Position numbers and translations under genes: made by a program. The notes under the pieces were generated by a model, which saw nothing but the letters and a program-made list of their open reading frames with translations, did not search any database and was not told the DNA's origin. From Sthenelais limicola (lineage: Eukaryota; Annelida; Polychaeta; Phyllodocida; Sigalionidae), in NCBI GenBank assembly GCA_942159475.1, contig OW804095.1, positions 58,742,773 to 58,806,772 on the forward strand: a stretch of DNA of 64,000 bases, read 5' to 3'. Below, piece by piece: positions 52,111 to 64,000 of this stretch; position 1 is the first letter of the stretch; each line of letters starts with the position of its first letter.

Positions 52111-53507
52111 ACGGGTACTTTGCTAGTAATAGATAAAGATGAACACAACATATCTCGGATATTCTTTATTCCTGACTATGAATAAATATAGATGTATTTC
52201 ATAAATTTTCCATTAGATGTCTTAGGGGAAGTACGTATCTGGGATTTCATATCATAAGTGTTACTAAATTGTTCCAAAACTTCAATGGAAAGCTCATCAG
52301 AATAATGTACATGAAAAAACCCATTTCTTTTCATAAGACTCAATCTCAATGTTATGTAGAAATAATTCACGTGCAAATGTTATATACACAGTAGTTTGGC
52401 CAAGTAGGAAAAGTATAGGACTCGTAATGTCTCATCACGCGTTACAAATTATAGGAAAATGAATATGGACAGCAAAATATTTTGTAATGAGTGGTACCAT
52501 TTTACTTGATCTCTACATTAAATATCGAGAAAAAAAAATACGGGCTGAAGCGCTTTGTTAATTCTCACGAGGTTGACACAATAATTTTAAACTGGACTCA
52601 GACTCTGCTGTATGCAAGCACAGGGTGTTTTTCTGTTAGAACCTACATAATAATATATTATTATATTTGGCACTATACAATAACAAATTATAAGTGTAAA
52701 GTCGAGTCGAAAATTATATAATTTCGCCTAAAATACTCTGCATAGGTAGGATATGACCTGAACATAATGATATAAATAGTTTATATGGGGATATGTAAGG
52801 ATTCGGGACGAACGGATGGGACTAAGACATATACTATGGACAGAACTTTACAACCCCTAGAAGGTGATAATTATAGCATTGAATGAGTATCTATAGACAA
52901 TTACTTTAATTCACTTTGTTCATTAAATCACTTTAGGATGAATTCTTATAAATCATCAAATCATCAATCATCAAAATAATACCTAAGTAACCTGGTAAAA
53001 TGTCAACACTATAGGTAGGGGGCGGGGGGGGGGGGGGGGTAGCTTGAGATGTCGCCAGCATCTGACTATATACCATACAACCATGAATATTTGTCTTTTT
53101 CTAACAATAAATCTATTATCACGCATAAAAAACCATACGTTTCACTACAAAGTACAATAACAATGTTAATACACAGAAAGGTCATACCACACAAACTAAA
53201 GTGAATTTCACATTCGGGAAATGATGATAAAATCGAGGAATGTCGATAGAAAAGTGGCATAGGTAGCACGGTAAAATTGCAGTTATCACATGAGTCGAAG
53301 AATAAAAAAAATTGGTCACCTGAATACATGTGCAACGAACTATGCACATTATCAAAATACAACAAATCCAGCATTATTTTTCCTATGCACGGATTTTAAC
53401 ATAAGAATCTGGGACGAACGACATAATCATGACACTATAGAATACATAACACTATTGTGTTTCCACTCAGAATAAATATACTTGAGCATCATCACACAGA
53501 CATACTT

Positions 53508-53513
53508 TTATTA
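53508..53513 (-). terminator. Poly(A) signal candidate, STARD3-like gene
   Basis: TTTATT on the plus strand (AATAAA on the minus strand) lies about 200 bases after the STARD3-like stop codon. A second candidate at 53585-53590 is about 120 bases after it. Confidence 0.4.
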
Positions 53514-53708
53514 TGAATTTGAGACAGACATTATAAGTTTTACGCCTCTCATGTTTTAGATCGTATTTATCATTCGCCCAGGGATTTATTTCCCAGCACA
53601 TTTATATTTGTAGGGCTCAGAATAAAAAAATCATAATTCAATCAAACGTAGTTAGTTCGCGCATAATTCTACTTATATTACACTTGGATGGCCTAACTGA
53701 TAAGGAGG

Positions 53709-56700
53709 TCATCGGCGGTTAGCCTTGCCCTGAATTTTAGCCATACGTTTTTTCACGTCTTGCATGTACTGGAGAAGTACGCCTGAAAGAGCCTTATCGA
53801 CTATGGATGAAAGGAGCCAGCCCTGAATGGAATAGATACACCATAATAAATAATCATTTCACAGATTATGTGGAAAGTAAGCACGTTGTCAATCCTGAGA
53901 AATGATAAGAAAGAGAGAGAGTCACAAATGGTAATTAAAATGATAAGCATGTGAGGAGCATACCTTAAGATCTGTATTGATTAAACTAGTAAAATGGGTT
54001 CTATTGGGTTTTCCAGGGACTGCTTTGAAGAAGAGGCCTCCGGGACCGTTTTCACCTCTGCAGGAAAACATATTATTATGTAGAACCACAAATCTTACAA
54101 TGGAACTCATTGAGTTACAAAGAGTACAAAAATTGCTCAAAAACATTTAAGACAAGGAAAGTGTCCACAGATTCAAGTCTCGAGTCAGTTGAAAGGGCTC
54201 TTTCTCACCTAACGTGCTTATTACTGACAGGCATCTCAGGATGGATGACAGAACCTGCCGCAGATAATATAATGCCATCGCGTTCAGCCCAGTGGTTGAT
54301 ATTAACAAAATCTCTGAATGGGAAAAAATAGAAACTAACAGTAAATTTTATAGCCAAGCATCTAAATATATCGTACAGGAAGAAAAGGGCGAACAAGTTA
54401 GAGGGTTACTTAGAACTCAATCTCAAACCATTTCATAAGCATGAATTTGAATTAACCTCTAGTTTAATTACGCATATCAACTAAAGGGCCTAGTCCACTA
54501 AGCCGATTCTGAGAATCGCGTGAGAATCGGCTTAGTGGACTAGGCCCTTAATGCATATAACTACTTACCGACTTGATACAAGCCCGCCAGCAGCGTCAGC
54601 CGCAACATTGTAAACTATACATGTGGAGTCATCAAAGTAAGTCAAAATCTGAAAAATGGGAATTTATAAATAATGATAATCAGCACTACGCATGCATACT
54701 TTTAGATTCGGTTTCAATTACAGCAAATAACGGATATTTAGGACAAGTTAGTTTTCCTAATTGTTGGGACAAAAGCTAGTGACTAAAAGAAAACCTACCT
54801 TACATTCTAACACCGTGCTACTCCATTTAGGTAAGTCGGTAACTCTTTGAGAAAGTTCGTGGAACAAAGCTTTTGGGGACGCATCCACATAACCCTACAG
54901 ACACAAATAAATAGTTCATTTTAAATTAACAGAGGCGTTTTGAATTCGTCATTCCCCCACAAACAACTGACTATGCACACGGGCCGATAACCGATACGAT
55001 ATAGTTGTGACAAACTTACAACAGAGAAAAATACTACAGGATTATGTTATTTCGAAAATAAAACAAAGGGGAGAAGACAGGGGACCTCGCAATTTCCCGA
55101 TGCATATGATCTTCGTTCGGAAATGAATAGGAAGATAATAAACCATTACAATTCCAGGTTTTTCTCGATAAGACCTCACCTGTAACCTGAAAACTTTTCC
55201 TGAAGCCAACCCAGGGAACCTCCTACTATGTACACATGTTTGTTGCACGGTTCTGTGCTTGCTTCCAGATTCCAAATACCAGTCATCATTAGTGTGATAC
55301 ATTTTCCATGCCTCTTCCCATATTTCTCGTGACTTTTTAATCATTTCCTGCTCCTAGAATATGAAAGTACACTTTAGAATTGTGAGAGGTTTACCTGATG
55401 AGTAGTAAAGAATTAGAATTTTTCCTAGGCTAACGTATACATAGTATATATACATTGTTATAAGACACACAGTATTTAATACTAAATGGGGTGAAATCAA
55501 AACCGTCCAGTTTCATACACACTTCTACTGTTTATTTGATAGAGTATACTCGTATTAATCACCTGAGCTCCTAAAGACATGGCTAAAGACCCTGAACTTC
55601 TACTGTTATTACGACTATGGCCCCGGGATCCACCTATCGATCGGAAATCGCCTCCTCCACCCGCTTCGTCGTCCGAATCTGCAAAAATGAAGAGGAAAAC
55701 ATTAGAATTGATCGATTTCCTGACTAGGAGCCCTTATAGCGAGCAAATCCTATTAACTGTAAATGTTAGAAACTGAGATGTTTTAGGTGAAAGGTTTCTA
55801 TAAATACCATGTGGAGAATTGACGGGAGAGTAATAGTTTTCGTCCTGGTGCGGAGGAGCCCCTGCCATACCAGCAGCACCTCTGAGTAAGGATGTTCTCT
55901 CGTTGGGCAATCCGTACAAATAGGCCTCTGTAAACAGAAAATGCCTTTGTAGATTTTGTTTGATATGAAATGAATCCCCCATAACTGAGCACGTTACAAA
56001 GCAAACTAAATAAAATGATATAGACTTGTTATACAGCATTAGTAGGACAAATAACAATCTATAATTACATATATTATCTGAGAGTATTTACTTATTGATG
56101 AATGTACAAGTACTGCACACACAAAAAACAACTGATGCAAGACTATCATCCGAGGACGAAGTTCAGCCGTTAAATCTTCACCTGGATCACGGATTTCCTA
56201 TATAAATCGCCACAGCGTTATAAATATTCATCTAAAGCTCATATAGGGAGGTCATCATATTATTAGTACGATCCTTATGAGGGTTGGGTTCACTTAAAAT
56301 ATAATTTGATCAAAACCATGCTTAAAAAATCATTCTTGAGGGGACCTAGTTATCACCTAATTTCGTTGGTAGTAAAGCAATATGGCGAACACCAGCCATC
56401 AGAATTGCTTAAGACTAAAAATATTTCGCCGAACTAAAGGAATTAGGACGCGGTGCGGTAGTTTAAGGTTTTGTACGTGTGGTGGTATCATACTAGTATG
56501 TGGTATATAATATATTCGCATAAATCATAGCCAGGTGTATATTTCATAAGAGTAACATAATTTGTATCTTGTGTTGCTAGAGGGCATGACCAATCGAACA
56601 TATAAGGGAACGTTATAACGTAGTCGTCAATCACAACAGGACGGATGGGTCCTTAATGGTTTGGGAAGAATAAAAAGAAGGGTAAGGTAGTTTTCTGTAT

Positions 56701-59700
56701 GGATGCAGACAGTGAATCTTAGCAAAGCAGGGAAATGACTCAATTGCAGACTCGCATGATATGTTTGATCTAGTTACAAGCAGCGTTCGCCTAGAACGCC
56801 ATCAAGCTCCTAAACATACATAATGTGCAACCGAATAAGACGTTGAGAAGCGGAAAAGCCAACTAAACTACGTCCTAAATTAGTCAGTTTAGCTCTTTAC
56901 ATTATCTAAAAGCTGATGGTTCCCAGAATTAAGTGTAAATTATTTTCTCACGTGGAAGGCAAAATAGAGACAAGACTACGACGAGAATAACTACATGCCA
57001 CCACTTGGTCCGCCGAAAAAGAGGAGCCTGCTCTGATAATGACAAAAGTACACCAGGAAGCCGGGTTAATGTTGAAAGGCTTCTATGAGCATTATAATGA
57101 ATCGTATGCAAAACCTTAACTCGTAACCATTTGACATCAAAATGCATATTCTTTTTATCACTTGCACAAAAGTTCTATGGAAGAATATCAGACGTTTATA
57201 ATGGACAAACAAATCAATTTGTCTTTTTTCAATTGATGGTTATAATTCTTTTATAGCAAAAACATCCCAGTCCGTAAGCACACAAAACTTCTGGTTTCAA
57301 AAGTGGCATCTATCCGATGATTTCGTTTAGGATAAATTAGGGTGAACAAATAGCAATGTCTGTGTACGTGTGTCATTTAAGTTAATGTGATATAAGGACA
57401 TCGCATGCTATCTACAACTACTTCACAAACACGTTAAGATAACTAAGTGTAGAGTAGAAGAATTAACGGAGAAAAACAATTAAGAAAATTCCACAAGCAC
57501 AAAAGCCACAAGCAGCATATGTATAGGTATATTCTTGCTCTGTCGTATATTATCATTTTACATATCATATTCCAAAATACTATTTTCCAGTGCAACACTT
57601 AAAAGTTTATATACCCTCTTAGAATAACGTCTTCGTGGGTAACGTTAGCGTGCTATATGGCGTCCGACGTGCATACGTTTGAATTTTTTATTTTTTTTTA
57701 AAAAAAACGTGGGTATACCTCTTTCCCTGGCCTTTTGCTCTCTGGGTAGCACTTTAAAATCAAGAAACCATGTCTCTATCCATGTGGTTATGAAAGAAAC
57801 TATCAGAAGTAGGTAGCACATGATGTTCTCGTTGTCCTTTGTAAACTACAATAAATAAAATTTATACATTAGGGTGGTTCTGCAAGCGTAACCGTATCCG
57901 TATCTTTTTTGTGAATTACGTCGCATTGTTAAGAATGAAAAGTAAATTGTGAGATGAAATATTTTGCTTGATATTTAACGTTACGTTTTTCCGGCCATTT
58001 TTTGCTGAACCTCTTTCTTCATTTACGGTTACGGGTAGGTTAGGCTTGCTGAACCTCCCTATTAAATGTAAAAGTTCCCTAGACTCGTAAGTACTTCAAA
58101 GTAAATGGAACATTGCGTAAAATATCTTAAATGTATGTTGGCTATGGATGGATAGCGTGAAACAGTGATCCAATGGCCATGAAAACGTAGTAGTAAGCAT
58201 ATAAAAACAGTCACCAAATTCCATTCATTACTTACATCGAATATGAAGACTTTACACAGCAAGAATACACACGTCCCCAAAGTCGTCATCTGTCGTCATT
58301 GAAGAATATCATTAAGACAGTCCATATTATGTAATATCAACATGATACATATAAATATAATTGGGAATGATAGTCAACACACACACTGCGCTCAATCTAA
58401 TTATGGTATACCCTCATAAAACCATAATATCGAAAGGATACTATATACTTGTAAGTATGACAATAAGTCTAGATCCAGGTGATATAATGTGATAGCTAAA
58501 AACAGAATAATAAGGAAAACCATGAAAGATACAAAAACTTACAGCAACTACCCATGGACTGTTTATTCTAAAAAGTGCATAGGCTAGGAGGAGTGGTATG
58601 AATCGCCATGCTGCACACATCTGTAGCAAAGAAATCATGAATCCTATGACAACCATATGACATACATAATGTATGATGTAAAACAATACAAACTAATGAC
58701 TTCTATCTTTTATTGTCTTAACACTGAAATGAGAAAGCCTTTATCTGTCCACAACATTTTTCACCACCTTTCGGTTGAAGTTGGTAGATCTATAAAAGAT
58801 GACATACCCATCGGTAGTCACAGAAATTATATTTAGTTGCAGTAGTTTTAAGATATTCAACTGAGTCCGTAAATTACTTACCACAGTATCAAACATAGAT
58901 TCTCTGAACGTGTACTTCACAACTTGTGCAAAAATAGAGTTGAAGACTGAGTCACCCACAACCTGACAAAAAGGGACAAAATGGAAAAAATAAGTAATTT
59001 TTCAAATTTGAATTATTTGCATATAGTGACTGAATAATGAACACGAATCCTATACATATTCGTCAACAGAACTAACGGATAAACTCTTCATTTTTCTCTG
59101 AAGATTTATTATTCTTTAGGTGCAGTTAGATAAAGCTCATTCAAATCGATCCACATGTTTCTTCTATAAGATTAATGATAGGATTATTATCGTTTGGCAT
59201 AGAATCAATGGACGCACACACCTGAGTATAAATAATCCATAGAATGAAGGTTAAGATGAGGTCGAATAGCGTGATAAGACAAAAGGTGCGACGGACGGGT
59301 GACATAATGCCACAACAGGCCCGCTGGTTTTCTGGGATTGTCCATGCTATGCTACTGGCGATGGATCCTGACCTGAAGGGAGAAGAAAGATAGTTCATGT
59401 ACATTTGTTATTTAATGATACGCAGGTCATGGTGACAAAACCTGAATTGACATTACCTTCTCCAACTGGGGAAATTAAATGGTCAGATTTGGACCCAAAG
59501 GCATCTCTAAAATACCACAAGAAATTTAATCACATCTATACATCGCTTATATTGTGTTTCAGAGACTGGATGTAAGTTAGCAGTGTATATGTAAGTCTTA
59601 CTCTAAGAGCCTGGAGTTGGATGAATTTGACCCTGAGCTGACACTCTGGTATATCAAATGTCCAGCTTGACGGGCTTGCTGATCTCGATCCGAGTAGCTA

Positions 59701-59711
59701 TCTTCCGCTGG
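53709..59711 (-). CDS. STARD3: STARD3/MLN64-like cholesterol-transfer protein (5' end missing)
   Basis: Fourteen minus-strand exons: 59711-59602, 59372-59222, 58962-58882, 58620-58543, 58289-58236, 57845-57719, 55927-55808, 55678-55563, 55353-55180, 54894-54799, 54648-54569, 54313-54209, 54057-53964, 53822-53709. They total 1500 nt, 499 aa, all in phase. The start codon lies in an upstream exon I could not find. The MENTAL domain begins with SPVRRTFC (about 61-68 of this partial), with four membrane segments ending WIETWFLDFKVLP. It is followed by ENYYSPVNSPHDSDDEA, resembling the phospho-FFAT motif of STARD3, then a START domain (about 285-495) with AADAAGGLVSSRDFVN, VRGENGPGG and NTDLKG. 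In vertebrates this protein sits in late endosomes, tethers them to ER VAP proteins and moves cholesterol. A START domain is present, so it is STARD3-like and not STARD3NL-like. Confidence 0.93.
54485..54548. mobile_element. 64-bp perfect hairpin MITE in STARD3-like intron
   Basis: agggcctagtccactaagcc starts at 54485, and the exact inverse complement ends at 54548. The paired arms are 26 bases (27 with one flanking A:T pair) around a 12-base loop. TAA flanks both sides (54482-54484 and 54549-54551), a 3-bp target duplication of Harbinger type. It lies in the intron between the exons ending at 54569 and starting at 54313. Confidence 0.7.
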
Positions 59712-61232
59712 CTGAAAATAAAGAAATGGGATGGATCATTTAATAAAGGGCTACTTCCAAATTGCTATTGATATCAAAATCCACTCCCCTAATTAAAAAC
59801 AGTAATGTGAATGAGGAACCAGATTACATCGTAACATCTGAAAATAATTGTGTTGTACAAATGTGTGTTGCCAAATAATCATTCAAGTTCTCGTCTGCCA
59901 CTGTCAAAGTTGAATAACTTGTATTTCCCTCCGATGACTGTGCCGAAACACCAACATTTGATCTGAATATCAGATGCTATTTAGGAGAAAGGCGGGTACG
60001 CCCTATGTATATTTGGTCATATCCGGGAAAGAAGAAACACTCTAAGATACGATACACACAACTCTTTTCGATTAATAGCAATTTTTACACACGTATGGCC
60101 ACAAACAGCATACACTGGGTGGGAGGTGAAATCGTGCTCTGACAAGTTGCTCATGGGATTCGAGTGAGTGAGTGAGTGAGATTGGTTGCTTTACGCCCTT
60201 ATCAACACTTTGAAGTGTTATATCAAGGGCGGGAGAGCTGAGAAGGGAGGCAGTTTATGATCATACCCAGGAAATAGAGATAGAGAAGAAGGGACATAGA
60301 GAAGAAGGGAGAGAGACAGAGAAAAGAGACAGAAAGGCACTTTAAGGGATTCGAATCTTGGACTCTAGAACCTCTCGGTTTAGAGGTGTCGTCTCTATTC
60401 TCCCAGCAACAATCTGCCAGTAAAACCTCGTCTTATAGTTGATTTCAATAATTGTAAAACACCCTCAAAGGGTTTTTTACATTGAAAAGATAATATCTAT
60501 GAACTTAAGATGAATGAATTTTCAATTAACATAGGCCGTCAGCGGTCAGTATATCGACGCTGTATTGATATTAGATCGGAAGTAGATTCTACATTAAAAA
60601 AAAATGATGAATCCATAAAAAATCATGCATCATGGAATAAAAGCCTCGTAAGCTGGGCTAAATCGGCCCTATGTTACTCGGCGCGTATAGGCCACCTAGC
60701 TTGGGCGGGTCTCTATGTATTGTATATGTATTAAATTGTATTCTTTCTTATAACGGTATTCAAGTTCTCTTCCGATGTTTTCCATCCCACAGGAACCCGA
60801 ATCATACCTAATTTTAAAAGGCGAATGTGAACAAATGAATTTTTATTCAAAAAAATAATTACAATGCTTTCCCTGTCAGACAATGGAGAATAAATACTTA
60901 AGGTGTATCACAGTCGGATAAAAGTATGCTGGACCCCACAAAAACAGAAGCATAGTATCGCGGACCGGTACACATTTCAGTTACCAGTATTCAATGTTTC
61001 CATCAAAGGTCATTATATAGTGCTAACAATCAAACGGACGAAGACTGATCCTACACTTCTGACTCATGTACTGTAAATTAGATCTGAACTTTGAATAGAA
61101 CTGAACAAATTCCAAACTCCACAAAACAATACAAGAATTTTTGATAGATGGTAAACGTCATTGTCTTAAAGTTATGAGCACCTAAAGTATAAAAGCCAAA
61201 GAGAGAATAGATAGGAACTGTTACACTAGGCC
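59712..61232. other. Spacer; should contain the STARD3-like first exon
   Basis: Apart from the SINE at 60160-60415 nothing is recognised. I looked here on the minus strand for an ATG-bearing exon with a donor in phase with 59711 and found no convincing one. The exon may be very short or lie further upstream. Confidence 0.4.
60160..60415 (-). mobile_element. tRNA-headed SINE with GAGTGAGT tail
   Basis: On the minus strand a tRNA-like head includes CTCTAAACCGAGAGG and the B-box GATTCGAATCCC (near 60345-60400). The element ends in a tail reading GGGCGTAAAGCAACC then CTCACTCACTCACTC (60160-60195). This tail resembles a 3' domain I recall from widespread invertebrate SINEs. The body between is GA-rich and degraded. 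No flanking target duplication was seen. Confidence 0.6.
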
Positions 61233-61837
61233 TCAACAATAGGCAAGTGCGTGTTCAACATGAAAAGATAACAATGGTTTGACATTGTCCTCTGGACCTG
61301 AAATTGAAACCAAGACATCGCCTGAGCTGTCAATCACTACAACTCCGTGAGGACTCGTTGTTAACACCTTAATCTATAAGAAAGTGGATAACTGGAAATA
61401 AAAAGGAATAAATTGACATGTCACCATCTTAAGTCGAGTGTATTTGAAATCTTCATCCTTGCTGTTTGATAGCGTACGGTGCCTGGTTCTTGGAGAGGAC
61501 TCGTTCAAAATTTGCTCGATTCGAGCAGCCATTTCAGCCGCAACACTTAGGGTCCCGCTCAGCTGATTCAGTTCTCTGGCCTCGTGAGATTACGGCGGCA
61601 TACATGTATAGATATGTGTATGCATATGTATGCATCTAGGTCTGATCAGATTGGGCATGATGGTTCGTCAGTGATAGTGACAGATAAATATAGTGCACTC
61701 TTCACGCGGGAATTCATGCTTATCAGTTAACAGTACATGCACTTGATATCCACTCACACATCATTGAGAGAAAGGAGTAGCACTAGGACTAAACTCATTA
61801 ATGTGGTGTATGCAGCAAATACATCAGTCCGGATAAC
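61233..61837 (-). CDS. Unidentified single-pass membrane protein, last three exons
   Basis: Three phase-compatible minus-strand exons: 61837-61758, 61575-61425, 61373-61233. They encode 123 residues and a stop; the 5' end is missing and lies upstream or beyond the window. The first exon codes for a hydrophobic helix (AAYTTLMSLVLVLLLSL). The second is a polar helical stretch likely to form a coiled coil (ELNQLSGTLSVAAEMAARI, EQILNES) followed by a basic, Ser-rich linker. The third resembles a small beta-rich strand pair (PHGVVVIDSSGDVLVSISG). Splice sites are good: GT|GTGAGT then ccag, ATG|GTGACA then tatag. I do not recognise the family. Evidence is frame continuity and splice consensus only. 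Confidence 0.5.
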
Positions 61838-64000
61838 CTAAGAAAATAGAGGCTAAGACTAGTTATAGATATAAACTGCAAATTGTATTTATCTCATACT
61901 GCAATGCATATCAATTTCATACAATTTTATACTTCGCATATGATAATAGTAGCCGGAGGCTTATGTAGCCTATATTTCTCATAGCACCTGGAATACAGTT
62001 ACAGAGTTGTAGTGTTATTGTTAAGTTAGCTAGCTAACTTTTGTGATTTAGGACGCGGGGGTTAGTTAAATATATTATAGAAATTAGAACATTTCACCGT
62101 GCATCAGGAGATGGGGGCGAGGAAAGGCCTCGATGGATTTCTATAACATTCTGTACACCTTTAGCATCTGCAAGTATCACTGGGTTAATAAAAAGTAACT
62201 GTCCAAATGAATTAACATAGAATAGACCTCATGATCCCTACTGGCTACAGCTTGCCCGCACCTATTTTTCCTTGTCAAATCGCCTGGGCAAGCTATTATT
62301 TCGAGCACACCGAAAATCCCCAAAATCTCGGTGGTAAGAACTGGATTTACATAAGTACATGATGTTTCACGGACGTTCCACATATTAGGGAGATAAGTAA
62401 ATAACAAGAAAATGTCGATACAAATAATCAGTGTCCCCGGACTGACATTAAAACGTCTGATGTCAGGACGATAAAACGTCAGAACGTCAGTTCAGTGTTA
62501 CCAAAACATTACGCTTTTCCTTTTAAAGTTTCAAAATGATCATAAAGATAATGAAGAAGTAATCGAAGGTTTTGCCAAGATTTAAAGGTCACTATTTTAT
62601 GAAATGTGAAAGATTACTATATCTCCATGAAAAATTGTCAGAACATGAAACATTCTGAACCGTTGAGAGCACTGGCAACATTTTAGACAAATAATGATTT
62701 CTGAAAAATTGGGCTCTGCTCTGGTTAGACCTACTAGGTTTGGGAGATTCTAGTCGGCTAAGCGCGTGTGGGCGGGGGGGGGGGGGGGCAAACGATGCAC
62801 CGGGGGTCTATATTACTATTTAAAAAAGGGGGCGGGGCCATACTGGTATAGGCCTACATTTTATCATATTATACCCAACTAACTTATCAGTAACTAATGT
62901 CATTATGTGTGAGCAAATTGAATTTGGGTCATGACATGAATAAGCATTACATCCAAGGCTTAAGTACAAATTAAATCAGCGGATTTGCACTGGAAGATAT
63001 GAAACTAACCGCAAGTAGGCCTATATGAGTGCCAACCAAAACGAACTTTGCATATGATTCACCGTATTGAAAGAAACAAGAGAACTTCATGGGAACAAAG
63101 AGACATGGAGTTATTACGTCATGATAGAGGTACCGTAGGGGGTATTTAGAGCTAATATATGTAGCCCCTGGGGGTATATAGCTATTCTATTACAATCATT
63201 ATAATACGGCACCTCTCTGATTAAGGAAAAATTGAAATAATGATATATGATGAATAATTTAATGTATTTCACTATTTGACCGTGCATTTTGGAACAAATA
63301 ACGAGTGCTTCTGTGAAACCAATGCCAATGACTATAATATTATGTTGCATTGTTGACGGACGCATGCACTAGTCTATAGTATGACCATGTAGGCCTATCC
63401 TAACACTAACTTAAACTTAGTCAGAAACAGTAACACTTCTGGTGTTTTGTTCCGTTAAATAAATGTATTTACCGAAATGTTCACAGTGTGATATTTCTCA
63501 TACCGAGAAGAGATGTTCAGTTTTAATTCATACTATAACTAATAACCAATATTCATAATGATCCAAAGAAGGACATTAGACTGAAGTTGTTTAACAAGTT
63601 CGTACGGTAATCCTTAGCCAATTATAGTATAGACACTCTCAGTATAGGCTATGATATTCCTGACATTGACAAAGTGAAAGTCTAAGTGACAATATCAAAA
63701 TTGATTAGACAGAGACTAATTAATTGAATGACACACCACAGTAGGCCTACTAAGTAGTGACACTGGACAATATATCTTGGATACAAAAAAGTTAAATGAA
63801 ATGATTTTTCGGTGTCCCATCGTAGAAGAAGTTGGATCCTCAAGTCAAGAGGAAAATTATGAATGAAAGCCTATAAATAATAATGTTATATGCAAGGCAA
63901 CCGCTATAATATCCATGGGTCATGCCCACGGCTAAGCCTAAAGTAAAGAAAGTGCCACAAAGGAGTGGGCTAGCCTAAATGCCTAATCATTCAGTGGCGA
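61838..64000. other. Window end, no gene seen
   Basis: Only short non-coding frames. It includes a G-tract at about 62771-62789 and four copies of the palindrome TAGGCCTA (62849, 63016, 63390, 63742). Upstream exons of the 61.2-61.8 kb gene may lie here but I could not identify one. Confidence 0.45.

Larger units (their letters stand above)
49666..53708. other. Intergenic region, purine-rich repeats
   Basis: No gene is supported. It contains the GA-rich duplications at 50062-50290 and 51700-52110, a short perfect hairpin at 51506-51543 and a long G-tract near 53017-53039. The 51079-51450 frame has no recognisable domain. Confidence 0.55.

Noticed and set aside
54484..54549. MicroRNA precursor
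   Set aside because: The stem is perfectly paired and bounded by TAA duplications, which fits a tiny MITE better than a bulged microRNA hairpin.
59720..61232. First coding exon of the STARD3-like gene
   Set aside because: Several minus-strand ATGs were tried; none has a good donor in the phase required to join the exon at 59711, so I left the 5' end open.

Overview
The window is eukaryotic nuclear DNA from an animal: AT-rich, intron-dense, with small exons joined by GT-AG (and two apparent GC-AG) introns and many short non-autonomous transposable elements, SINE-like pieces and satellites. The gene set (type-B carboxylesterases, actin, SLC45 transporter, 2H phosphoesterase, STARD3/MLN64-like protein), together with the repeat style and a striking excess of the palindrome TAGGCCTA, suggests a marine invertebrate. 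An invertebrate deuterostome (echinoderm or hemichordate) is my best guess, but I cannot prove the taxon from sequence alone.

Layout. 1-4.8 kb: minisatellites, a foldback repeat region and a CpG-rich block. 4.8-8.3 kb (+): secreted carboxylesterase A, 7 exons, 587 aa. 8.3-14.5 kb: transposon-rich spacer with three inverted-repeat elements, including a composite foldback at 11.85-12.96 kb. 14.55-20.0 kb (+): carboxylesterase B, 7 exons, 592 aa, a tandem paralogue with the same intron phases. 21.3-26.6 kb (+): a divergent actin, 7 exons, 386 aa, lacking several residues that conventional actin uses for ATP handling. 26.86-27.36 kb: a Harbinger-type MITE. 32.4-37.6 kb (-): SLC45-family proton/sugar transporter, 3 coding exons, 685 aa. 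46.8-49.7 kb (-): 2H-phosphoesterase protein, 3 exons, 323 aa. 53.7-59.7 kb (-): STARD3-like late-endosome cholesterol-transfer protein, 14 coding exons found, first exon not located. 61.2-61.8 kb (-): last three exons of an unrecognised single-pass membrane protein. The remaining spacers (27.4-32.4, 37.7-46.8, 49.7-53.7, 61.9-64 kb) show no gene I can support.

The reading frames were rebuilt by hand: every exon chain for the complete genes sums to a multiple of three and keeps phase across all junctions. The genes do not form one pathway. The two esterases are a local duplication; the others look like ordinary neighbours. The most notable biology is the actin-like gene (missing catalytic and phosphate-contact residues, altered DNase-I loop created at an apparent GC-AG splice junction, C-terminal tail). 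Next come the GC-AG intron in esterase A where its paralogue uses GT-AG, and the Glu-to-Asp change at the catalytic acid of esterase B.
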